From Symsagittifera roscoffensis (Eukaryota; Xenacoelomorpha; Acoela; Convolutidae), in assembly GCF_963678635.1 (NCBI RefSeq), contig NC_087067.1, positions 20,086,596-20,146,595 on the forward strand: a stretch of 60,000 nucleotides of DNA, given 5' to 3'. Under the pieces are notes generated by a model that saw only the letters and a list, made by a program, of their open reading frames with translations, made no database searches and was not told the DNA's origin. Positions 30,301 through 42,300 of the stretch are shown one piece after another (position 1 is the stretch's first letter; each line of letters starts with the position of its first letter). Made by a program: the position numbers and the translations under genes.

Positions 30301-33300
30301 GAATCATGGCGGTCGACGGAGTTGTCAGAACTCGCTTCAAGTTGGGCGACATTGCCAAAGAAATCGAAGTGCTTGTGGTCCCGAAATTGAAAGCCGAGAT
30401 GGTCCTAGGACTACGATTGATGAAAGAGTATCAGTGCTCTTTGGTATTCAGTCGCGGAGAAGATTTCTTGTGGACGGGGACGAGAGAAGGTTCAATGGTA
30501 CCCATACGGCATTTGACTCATAGGCCTTCTCCGGAACGGATGCCCTCTCTGCCACATGAACCGGGCGGACAGATTGAAGGAAATCATATTCCAAGATCGG
30601 ACATGCGGAAGAGGCTGATTGCGAAGATAACAGTGGCAGTGGAGTCTCCCGACAAAATCTTGGAAGGGTGGCCGACGAGTTATGACGATCACAGCATAAA
30701 CGTGGTTCAAGAAACAAAAGTAGAGGAATACGAAATGTACGCGTGCCCAAAGCCTGTTTTATTAGATGAAGCTTTGAGACGAACTCGTGGAGGAGGCAGA
30801 ACAGAGAGAGTTGCAGTGGTTCACGAGACAGAGGTGGACGAAGTAGTCGACAGCGACGCGATTCGATGGGAACGAAAGAACGAAGAGATTGCGATAATGC
30901 AGGAAGAAGACGAAGCGATTGCGCAAGTATTCTACTGGGCAGGAACAGCAGATGAGATGAACGATATGCTTTCATTGGGAACGAAACTTTTCCGAAGGAT
31001 CAGGCAATTCAGTACGGACCTGAGGCACTGGCCTACTGGTCAAGATGGGATGAGTTGAGTATTCGGGGAGGAATACTTTACAAGAAATGCTTCCAGAGAG
31101 ATGGGTCGAAGCCGACACTTTTGACGGTTGTTCCAGCAGCAGGACGAAAGGGAATCCTCGGACAGTTTGGTTCAATGGAGACCAGAGGGTGACAGCTTGC
31201 AACCGAGAAGATGTTGGCGAAGATACGACGACAATATTGTACGGATTTCGAAAGAAAAGTCCAGTGGTGCTTAAGACAAGCAGCACAGAGTGCCAGTGGG
31301 AAAGGGAAGCGAGCTGCGGTTCAGGCCCCATTTGATCCCAGAATCAGATTCAGTACGATGGCAGTGGACATATTGGGTCCAATTACGATGGTGACGCGGA
31401 CAAGAGCGAAGCATGTATTGGTGATGACGGACATGTTCACGATGTATGCGATTGCAGTCCCTCTTGTATCAACAGATGCATCAGACGTGGCTCAGGCAAT
31501 TGTGGAACATTGGGTAGTGAAGTTTGGAACTCCCAATGCTTTGCGTACGGACCAGGGGAAAGTCTTTGGCAGTAAACTGATCCAGGAGATGTGCCGACTC
31601 CTGGCAATTGATGTAAGTCCGACTTTGCCATACATAACCGAAGGTAGGGAGCTGACAGGGCAATATAACGATAAGATGACGAAGGCGATTTCAAAGTACT
31701 GTGCGCAGAACCCAAAGACGTGGGATACGATGTTGCCGTATTTGAGTTTTGTAAACAACACGACTATTCATCGGACGATGGGAGCGACGCTATTCAGTCT
31801 GGTTTATAGTCAGGAATGCCAGTACCCCATTAACCTGTTCTATGCGAAACCTCACGACGAAGTGCTGACGAACTAGATGAGCTCTTCCGAGATGCTCATA
31901 GCAGTGCCAGAGAAATCCTTGGGACGGATCAACGACGACAGGAGGATCAGTACTGGAAGAAAGTTCATGGAGAACCATACGCAGCTGGAGATAAAATCTG
32001 GGTGTGGGCGAGATAAAATCTGGGTGTGGGCGAAGGAAATACCCTTTGTGCTATATCATTGTTTATTTAACGGGGACTAATTGTTGGGTCCGCGATATTT
32101 TAAGGGTAAAACTTTAAAGGGAGGGAAAACGACTAAGTGTTAGGGAGCACGGCAAAGCGAAGAGTTATGTAACTTATCATTAGGCCTTGTTCGGGAGAAC
32201 AATAGACTAGAAGGGAAGACTGTAAAATTGGTGATTATACTGTATTACATGCTATAGTAACCTGAGCGTAGAATTGATTCGTCATTAAGTTAAGATTGAA
32301 TTAAACTTGTATTTGCTTAAGTTCAATGAATCAATCCCCTCCTTAGTGAAAATAGGCAATGAAATAGCTCCCAGTAACTTCCCCCAACTCGGCAGCTACC
32401 GGGGCATCTTTATGAAATTTAGTGGGGTGATACTAGAGATGATTTGACCCGGGCATGCAAAGGGCCGGACCCGCCCGACCCCCCGGGGCCGAGTGATAAC
32501 GGTTCCCCGAAGTGCAAATGGCCCCACCGGAAATCCTTAACTACTGGTCCGATTGAGCTCATTTTTATGTATGTGGTAGCCCTAGGCTAGGGAAGCTTAA
32601 GTTTGAAGTTTCGGAACCCCAAGGTCACCCCGGCCCGATTTATGCCCCAAACAATCAAACCCCCACCCGACTTCCGGAGGCTATTTCTCAACCTCCAATG
32701 ACTCTAGGGAGCTGAAATTTACAGGGAGTTTAGATAATGACATGGTCTATCGTATGTTAGGATAATGACCCGATTGGGTGATAAGGGCACGGGCTATTAG
32801 CTCTTGGGAAAATCACCCCCTGGAGGTGTTAATGGGCAAATTATGGAAAATAATGAACGAGGGCATATCGATTTTAGGGTACTTATGTGTAGTAGGATCC
32901 GTCTCGGTGAAAAGGACCCCTGTAAGTCTTAGTTTCCAGTTGACCTTTCCGGTGCTAATTGACCTTTTCCAGGACAAGTGATAATGGACCTTAAAAATGG
33001 GATAACTCGGGAATTATTTGTCGGAATTGGATGAAACTTGGTAGCTATGACCCTCATGTGACCTCAAACTGATCATTAAAGATTTGATCCCGGGTGACGC
33101 CGGGGTGACCTTTATTTGACTTTTTACGTTTTTAGCCTCAAAACCCTTAAGTTTAGCACCGGAAAATAGCCCAAGTCATATGTTTAGTAATTAGGGAGGT
33201 TAATTGACTATTTGATGGGTCCGGGATAAGCAATTTGCATGCATGAGGAATTGTTTAGGCATTTCTCCGAAATTGATGGAATTTCTTGGCTTAATGTATA

Positions 33301-36300
33301 ATGGTATATTGCTGGAATTATTAAGAGTTAGCCAAACAAACATTGGGTTCAATTTGACTAGGTGAATGAACTGTAAATAGAAAGGCGTCAATGGCACAGA
33401 AAAGTAGTCGCATATTAATTTGGCAATATAAATGAGAGAATGGGGAATTAATTAGTCTAAGCATTAGGAATGTACAGAATTTTCCATTGGCTTCTGGGGA
33501 ATGTTTTATTAATTCAATTGGACCCCGGTTAAGGGAACGGCTTACCCTGAAGGTTGAAGTTTGAATAAGTTACGTATGGGAATTTTTGAATTATGATGAA
33601 TGGGAAATTAAATTCACTGGGAATTTATCCTAGGCTTGGAAAAAAGGAAAAGATACGGGAAAATTAAGTAAAGTCCTTGGGTCTTTTGATATGTTAACAT
33701 AGCTTGAATTAAGTTGAAGTTGCATTTGTTATTTGTTTAGCATAGCTTTGATTGGCATTTTGAACTTGGCATTTAAATTAATGTGATCATGCTGGGTTTA
33801 AGAACTGGAACGCTGCGTAGGAGGCACATCACTAAATGTTAAGACTTATACGGAATGTCAGAACTCTAACTATAACTAAAACTCAAATAGACAAACATTA
33901 CAGAGAATAGCAAGCAGCTTATCCTTAGGCAGAGCAGAGGGAGCTACTATTAAGAGTAGTTGATTCTCAGTTAGTTAGAGAACAATTTGAACTACAAGCT
34001 AAGGTAGTCGCTTGATTCTCAAAGTAAACAGAAAACGAAAGTGGACGAAGACTAAGTACGTCGGTTGGAAAAAGTTACAAAAAGCCTTAAAGGAACAACT
34101 TCGTGAAAGTTGTTAATTTATCTGGTGAGGTGATTTTTTCCTTTCTAAAGTACTTTCGGGATTAAAAGTGTAGTTCAGGGAAGATAGCTCTGAAGATAAT
34201 TAGGGTTGGAAAATAGATAACTGTTGAAGGCAGTTAGTTAGTTAATATAAATCGCAGACCCTTTTCTTTAATTGAACGATTAATTTATATTCCAGCCAAT
34301 TATAGGCTACTCTGTATTTGGTTATATTCATTTCTTAATTCAGTCTTATTATTGGAATCGTTGTTGCGATCGATTATTGATTGACGGTCGAGATACGGCC
34401 GGAAGAGCACGAATCACGGGGCGAGCAACGAAATACGGTACAGAGCGGCCAACCATCAACTCAACCCTTTCGGGATTGTAAACAGTACTGGAATTTAGCC
34501 CACTGACCCCAGTAACAGAGCAAACATATTGCGACGATGTGAACTAGCGAGAGAGACCGGCCTAGAGATATTGTGATTTTCCCCACGTTTACAGACTTTA
34601 TGAATGCATTTGGTTATAAATGGCATTTGAAGAAATTTTGCACAAAAGCACTTTTTTCTCAGGAGTTATTAGGTTGCAAAATTCAAAGTGCTACGAACTT
34701 TATTGTTTTAAGCAACAATGCCAATTTTATACAATTTTTTCACATATTTAATACAGATTTAATTTACATCTTATCTACAGATTATATACAGGTTTTATAG
34801 AGCAGAAAAATTGAGTTTTTTGGCATTAAAAACCAAGTTTTTGGTGGAAAAAAAAATTTAATTTGTACAGCATCGAATGCTCGCAAATTGGTTGTAGATG
34901 AATCTCAAGTTTCATCAAAAAAAATTCCCTGATCTTTCTTGTAATTTATATAAAATCCCCTCGAAATTTTCTAAAAAATGTCTTCATACGAATTCACATG
35001 TTGGCTCATGTGAAAACAGAAGCCCGATTTCAAACTTTTTTAAAGATCGCGTGATTTTGAATCAATGTTGAGATGGAATATAGTAATTTTAAATCAGTTT
35101 GTCTTCTTGAAACCTTCAAGTATTTCACTGTTCCGACTTTTGATACGAAAGTAACGAAATATTTGTGCTCGGGGTGGTTTTTTTTTCTTCAGACAAAGTT
35201 CGATTTTTTATCTAGCCAGTTTTGCCGGTTTTTTTATCATTCGAAAGATATTGTTGTCTTGAGCTCAAATTTGAAAAGATATTTCACCTGCAATTATTTT
35301 TTGTAAAGTTATGGGGGTTTAAAGATTGCCATTTCGACCAATTTGGGACAATTGACGCGCGATATATTTCGCGCTATTAACGCGTAAGCGGAGAGTTAAT
35401 CCGTCTTAGAAATTGTACCTTATTGGTTGAAAGAAGCTTATTTGCCATAATTTATTTATCACAAGGAGCGAAATTTATCTTTTTGTACTTTTTATGGCGC
35501 GTGGGGGGATGATTTTTAGAATTTTTTTTTTTCATTTTGTTTTATTACATTTAATTTTTAAATGTTATTACTGCTCCATAAACCTTAAAAGGCAGTTGGA
35601 ACAATCAAGACTTCGCCCTGATACAAGCAGTCTTGTTTTTTTTGCAAGCTTTTTTCATCAAAACATACTCAAAGAAATTGAGTTGCTATTTGAAATTTGT
35701 AAATCCATTTTCGGCATTGATTTAAATTTATTCTGCCAAATATTGATCTCAAACAATTTTAAAGATCAGTTTTTGAAAACTTGTTTGATCGCATAAAAAA
35801 TTTGACTTTCACTGTAGGATAAATCGAAAGTTTTTCAAACGATGTGACACTATTTTCTCATTTTAGCTGGCGTCTGAAGTTTCGAATCCGACTTTGCTCT
35901 CCCCGACCAATCGTTTTCTCAACAGCAGCTGGTGGCTATATAAACCTTTTGAGTAGAAATTGATCTTGTATTACAGTACGTATTGGAAGTCAATCATAGT
36001 AGGGATCTAATTTTCCCCCTAAAAATGGCAAATTTTGGAAATTCCGCGCTCGATTTAATGTTTTGTAAATTTTTTTTATCGCGGGCAGCTTCCGAACAAA
36101 AATTATTAAATTAATCGACCAGGTACAAAACTTCCCAAATTAGCCAGTTTTAGCGGAAAAATAGATTCCAAGTAATGTTGACCTCCGCTACACTCTATAA
36201 TACCAAACAAAGCACTACTCAAAGGCTTTCTATAGCCACAAACAGGGGCGGATTTTGGAGGGGGGGCGGACGCCCCCTCTCAGGGATTCGGCCCCCTGCC

Positions 36301-39300
36301 GACCCAAAGGGTCCCCCCTTTGGTACTTTTTAAGAAATCCATTTTTGGCCGATCGACCCTAAAATTATTCTAAGGGCGGAGCGCGCGCCAAAAAAAAACC
36401 CAAAACGGCTTTTTCCACCTGTTTTTTCAAAAACTTGCCTGCGGCCAAAACAGCGTCTTTTTAGCGCTTTAGGAGAGCTCGGAAATCAATTTGGGCGACC
36501 TAAAAAAAAACAAAGGTCGTCAAAATTTTCGAAAATCCGCCCCACCCCTCGAGAAATACCTATATCCGCCCCTGGCCACAAACTTAGACTGAGAATTTCT
36601 CCTGCAGCAATTGTTGAACTCATTGTTTCAATTTTGAGACTTTTTTCTATGTACGAACTCTGTTCTGATTATAAAATTTATGCCTATCAACATTATCATT
36701 AAGCAATTTATAGATGTTTTTTCAAGTGCATTGACGCATGTGATTCCACATGTTGATTCATGTGATAGTACATGTTTGCGGTCTTACATGTGACGACTTA
36801 TATATTCATTTTTTTAGTATAAATGTTGGAATTGTAATTTTGGCAACTTCTGGGCCGCTTGATTTTGTATTCGAATATAATATTGCCATATGATACACAG
36901 GAACAGGAAGAGGACTAAAGGGGAATAACAGGCTATATTTGGGATCTGAAAGGATACTTTCCATGGGAGTTTAGAACTAAATAGTGATGGAGAGAAAGCT
37001 AAGGTAAAATAACAAAAAGAAGTATATTACAATTTGACCATCTTCAGTCATGCAACTAGTCCTACAAATCACACTCTAATTTGCGACGAAATGTGAAAGA
37101 AAAGAGCAAGCATCCACGATAAATAATCAACGGAGGTATTGCCGAATTTGTGAATTGACGAGATCAGTTTCGCAGAAAAGGAAGAATGGTAGCAAAAGGA
37201 GGAGGAGAAATCCCCCTTTGATACTTTTTCAGAAATCCATTTTTGGCCGACCGACCCTAAAATTTTTCTAAAGGCGCCTTGGGCGCCAATAGATGCTATT
37301 TGTGAGGGGGAGCGCGCGCCAAAAAAACGCATTTTTTTGTCAAAATTTTTCAAAAAGTGCCCAAAAACGGCTTTTTTGACTGTTTTTCCAAAATAAGGGC
37401 AAAACAGTGCTTTAGGAGAGCGCGAAAAATAAAAATCAATTTGGTCGACCTAAAAAAAAAAAAAAGGTCGTCAAAATTTTGGAAAAATTTTTGAAAATCC
37501 GCCCCCCCCTCGAGAAAATCCTAGATCCGCCCCTGGAGAGTGATGTAGAGAATGGTCAGAAATGCAAAAAAGAATGAAACTCAGATGTTATGAGAGAGAA
37601 AAAGGAAGTTAGGGGAATATTGCTAAAGCTAAAGAGAAGGTTATAGTTCCGACCACTTCAGGAAAATGGAAGGAACTATGTGCTGGTATTAGTTTTTCTC
37701 TCTCTCTCTCTCTCTCCGTTCTGTCCCCAAAAAATTTGCTGAGGGTCAAGTATGGTATCACAACTCACAAGTGGCTTCAAGGTCGAGAAAAACTGGTCTG
37801 AATACTTAACTATTAGACAAAAAGAGAAAATTTGATTAGAAACTAACCGCCTACAAAATATTTCTACTTCAATTCGTATGTTAAATTTGTTAATATTACC
37901 TCTCAGTCTAACAGCAATTAAGTTAAGACTAAGTTAAGTTAAGATCATTTATCCACGAAGGAAATAACCAGCATACGAGCTGTACAGCTCATCACGGCGA
38001 ACCGCTGCTGTTCCCCTGTTTAAAAACTACGTGCAACTTTTTTGGTTATTTTTCTGGGCTGGGCAATGTTGCCTCACCCTCAAGCAACGAGCAACGTTGG
38101 TTCGCTTTATTGAACTTCGATCAATTTCACTGAAGCTACTTCATCACCAAATACACATCATAACTTGCATCAACGAAATATGTGGATGATCAGAATTGCG
38201 TAGGAAATGGTAGAGAAACGCCAAAGCAGATAATGAGACAACGAAGTCATGGTCGAACTAGCATATTGGTGAGATCTGTTTCACAGACCAAAGGAGGGTT
38301 AAAAAACGAAAAAAAAAGCTCGAAAGGATCATGTGAATGGAAAGAAGTGATGCACAGAATGATGGACGAGATCAAATAGTCAGAAATGCAAAAGCGAAAA
38401 AGTACAAAACCAGATGTTCAGATACTGAGTAGTTCAACCTGTCAAAAAAGTTTTTGAGTTGAACAATAAAACATGGGCCAGTCAAAATGGTGAGAACAAT
38501 TGAACAATTAAAAGCTGCAAGTAATACACAGATTTAACAAGTTTTTACGGATGGCAGCGGTCAATGGACCCAAGAGAGAGTTGAAAATATGGTATCAATA
38601 TGATTATGATGACGTAGCTTATAGGATTCGTGGATCACTGAAAATTATCATTCATGACTTAGGCAGATTGTTTACTACTGATCTTATGTCATTAATGAAC
38701 TCCAGTTTCGGATCATACTTCAAAAAACTCCTACTGCTACCATGTTGGTGTTTTGACTTTATAAAAATATATACGATTTAAAAGATACAACTTTCAAAGA
38801 ACATAACGAGAGTGCTCCAGTTCCAATTCCAGTTAGGGATTTTCCAGGCAATGCGGCCCTTTGCCCGCCACAACATCACGCACAAGTCCACGCCATTGAT
38901 GCCTGTCCGCAGCAGTTTCTTTACAGATGTCGAACCAATCTTGTTCCCACTTTTTGAAAGTCATCCTGGGGAGTTTCAAATGTGGCTTCAATTCGTTTTG
39001 CACCAGTCTTCTCCATGTTTTTCTTGTGCCCCCGGGTGCCCGCCTCCAACTTTCACCTTTGACGAATTCTAATGTTGCGTTTGGTACTTCATCTTCATTC
39101 ATTCGAAGCACGTGTCCAAGCCATTTTAGCCTTCGGGTTTTTGTTATATGCGAGATGTCGACGGGGGATGTGAAGTTTGGTGGTCGTCTTGATTGTGGTG
39201 ATAATTACAATTGATTTTCTGAAGGCATCTCTTTTCGAAAATTTGCAATTTTTTGACGTCGCTTTCATTTATTGGCCATGTTTCATTTCCATAAAGTAGG

Positions 39301-42300
39301 ATTGTTTTTACGCATGCGTTGAAAATTTTTATTTTATTGTTTCTTGGTATCTTCTTTTGCTTCCAGATGGGGTTTAGGCTGGCGAATGCACCTACGGCTT
39401 TCCCGATTCGGGCCTTCACCTCGGACGTTACACTGCCATTTAATGCAATCCGACTGCCCTAGTAAGTGAATTCATCCACTCTCTCTAGAAGCTCGTTCTT
39501 CACGGTGAACTTGGCGTTAGGGTTGCTCGAACAGAACTTGGATTTTTGGACAATTATCTGGAGACCAACATACGCTGAAGTTTGAGTAACTTTGTCTAGG
39601 AGTCGTTGCGCATCACTCTCGTTTTCTTCAAGTAGGCATATGTCATCTGCAAATTCCAGATCAGCGATGATCATGTCATCCAGTACAATGCCTAACTTGT
39701 CACCCTCAAGGGTTCTTTTCATGACCCAGTCAATCGCAAGGTTAAAGAGAGAGGGAGATAGCACCGATCCTTGTCTGACTCCACTGAGGATGCTGAATTT
39801 ATCTGTGATACTGTTGTAGGCTCGCACTTGGCATTATGTCTCAGTATACATTGCTCTGAGAATGTCGATAAGTCCAGAATCTAATCCGAGTGTCTTGCAT
39901 ATGTTTCAGATGCATTCTCTGTGGACACTGTCAAATGCCGCTTTGAAATCAAAAAAGATGAGGTGTGTCATTCTCTTGCACTCTTCACGTTGCTCGATTA
40001 TTTAAATATATAAGATTTAAAAGATACAAATTTCATCGAACATAACGAGAGTGCTGGTATATCAAGGTAAATCCCTGAATGTTCTAAATGCTTTTAAGGC
40101 CAATTGAATTTTTTTTTTGGTTGAATAATTGAAAAAATAATTGAGAAAGAACAAGATTTTGTTTTGAATTGTTTTTTCATTTCATCCCCCACACGCTATG
40201 TAAATTACTAAGGGTGTGTTTAGCGTCGCTTATGGTGATAATAGAATTGAACTACTGGCCACAATTCATTTTGGAATGCCTTAACTCGCTTGTTACGCGT
40301 GTTGTAAGTACCCAATATATTGCACTTAGATTAATCCAAATTGGCCAAAATAGCAGTTTTCAAACGCCTGCAACTTTAAGACAGGTGAAATAAATTTAAA
40401 ATTTGAGCTTAGGATAACGAAATCTCTCAGATGCACTAGAAAAATTTGTCAAAAACGCATTGTTAACCAGTCGAAAACTGACTGAATAAAAAAACCCACC
40501 AAGCATAAATATTCCGCACTTTCTTCAAAAGTCTGAACAATAAGACTGTTCGTATATCAGGGAAAAGCCCAGAAATTCTAACTGCTCTTAATACATATCG
40601 AATAGTTTTTTGGGAAAAGAAAATATTGAAAAAATAAATTTCCGACAATATCAAAGATCAAACGCAAAAATTTGAGACCTACGAAGTTAATAGGACCGAC
40701 TAGCTCAATTCGATTTGGAAAGTTTTTGTTGTGCGGGATAAATTGCCAAGCATAAGTATTTTGCGTTATGCTTTCAGTATTATGGATACCATTTTCAAAG
40801 TGCTCATGAATTAGTCCAGAGCTCCAAGCTCCCAAAACTTTGCAAAAAATGATCGTAAAATATCGAAGTAAAATATCCTTTTAAATTTGATTTCAGGGAG
40901 TCAATATATTCAATGGGGATAAACTTTTTTGGTTGAAAACTATTTTTTTGATCGCCGAAAATTGACGGAATATAGAAAAAACCACATCAAGCGTAAATAT
41001 TACGTTTTCTTTTTCGAAAGCCGGAACAAAAATTACCCTGATTTAGTTGTATAATTAGTTCTACTTATGTGAAAAATCATGGTTGATAGGACTTAACTAT
41101 GGCTGCGAGTACGACTACTACTTGACAATTATGCTGTCTTTCAAAGTTTAAAATGCTTATTACATAATTCGATAAAAGCAAATACTGTATAAAATTAACA
41201 CTACTAGTTTTTTTCATTAATGAAATTACTTGAGTTTCATTTTTTATGAGAAAAAAAGATTTCATTAAAAAAAAAATTTTGTGCAAGAAAAATTTTATCT
41301 TTATATAGTGCATTTTTATACAAATGTGACCTTTTGCGTACGACTAGAAATGTTTTACACGAAAAATTTCAGTGGCTCAAAAACATAGTGCATAAAAAAA
41401 TATAAAACAAGAGTTCTTTTTTCACATTAAAAATTCAATATCTTTTTTTTGTGTGAAAAAGTAAAAGTATGGAGCATAAAATGTTTTTTTTTAACATAGA
41501 AGTAATTTTACAAATACCTATTTTTTTAAACTCGAAACATTTTTTTGTAGTCACAAGGAAAAACGCTAAGCTTTCAGTGTATACTTCGCATTTTTTCATA
41601 TAGTTTGCGTTTGCATTTTTCAAGTTTTTCATAATATGATTTAGCATATTCTTGAATCAAAATTTTGCATCAAAAAACTGCTAATAATCCAAGCTTTTCT
41701 TAGTCTTTAAAGATCCCAGGCCTGGTTATAAAATTTATAGGCTTTCTTTGCTCGCCCTACCACGATCCAATTTGGATTAAGGTTAGTTATATTTAGTCCC
41801 ATAATTTATTCTAATGATTTTTGTTTTCAGGATTTTTGTACTCCTCATATAAAGAATTAGATAAAACAAAGTCACATGTACCATTATAGTAAAGCTTTCC
41901 AAACTTTATTTGCCATTTGAGACAATTTCAGACAATTTATCTAATTCTAAAAAAATAAAAGCAAAATTTCACCCAAAATTTTACGTTTATCTCGCATCTT
42001 AGCTTCGAACTTCATAACCTTTGTTTTAGTGTTTGGCGCCACTGGAGGCCACATTAGGACGCCAACCTTTCAGGACAAGTGACAATAAAACCATAACCAA
42101 CCTGAGAATTGTGCCTGCTCCTGTTTTTTCCCTGGACATGGAACACTTTGTATTTAATTATGAAAATGCGCTAATCAGAATTGCACATCCACCGGAGTTT
42201 TTAGCAGGTACAGTTTAGATATATTTTTCGTTTAACCTAAACGTGTGGTTCATTCTATAAAAATTATATGAAGCTACAAACCTAAGGTAGGTATTTACGT

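Larger units (their letters stand above)
26602..34593 (+). mobile_element. Ty3/gypsy-like LTR retrotransposon lacking RT/RNase H, 7,992 bp
   Basis: Two LTRs (TG...CA) flank 3,587 bp of internal sequence with a GACTT target duplication on both sides. Gag with a CCHC knuckle, an aspartic protease and an integrase core are present in order. No reverse-transcriptase or RNase H frame lies between protease and integrase. Frames are broken, so it is non-autonomous and decaying. It is inserted in gene 2 intron 1 in sense orientation, after the segmental duplication. Confidence 0.9.
12376..42029 (+). other. Gene 2 intron 1 (29.65 kb)
   Basis: Donor gtaaga at 12376, acceptor tttgttttag at 42029. It holds two copies of a tandem duplication, an LTR retrotransposon, a LINE fragment, hAT MITEs and HINE-like copies. 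No host exon is recognisable within it. The exon 1-2 join is supported by matching phase 0 and by restoration of the IPT motif. Confidence 0.7.
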
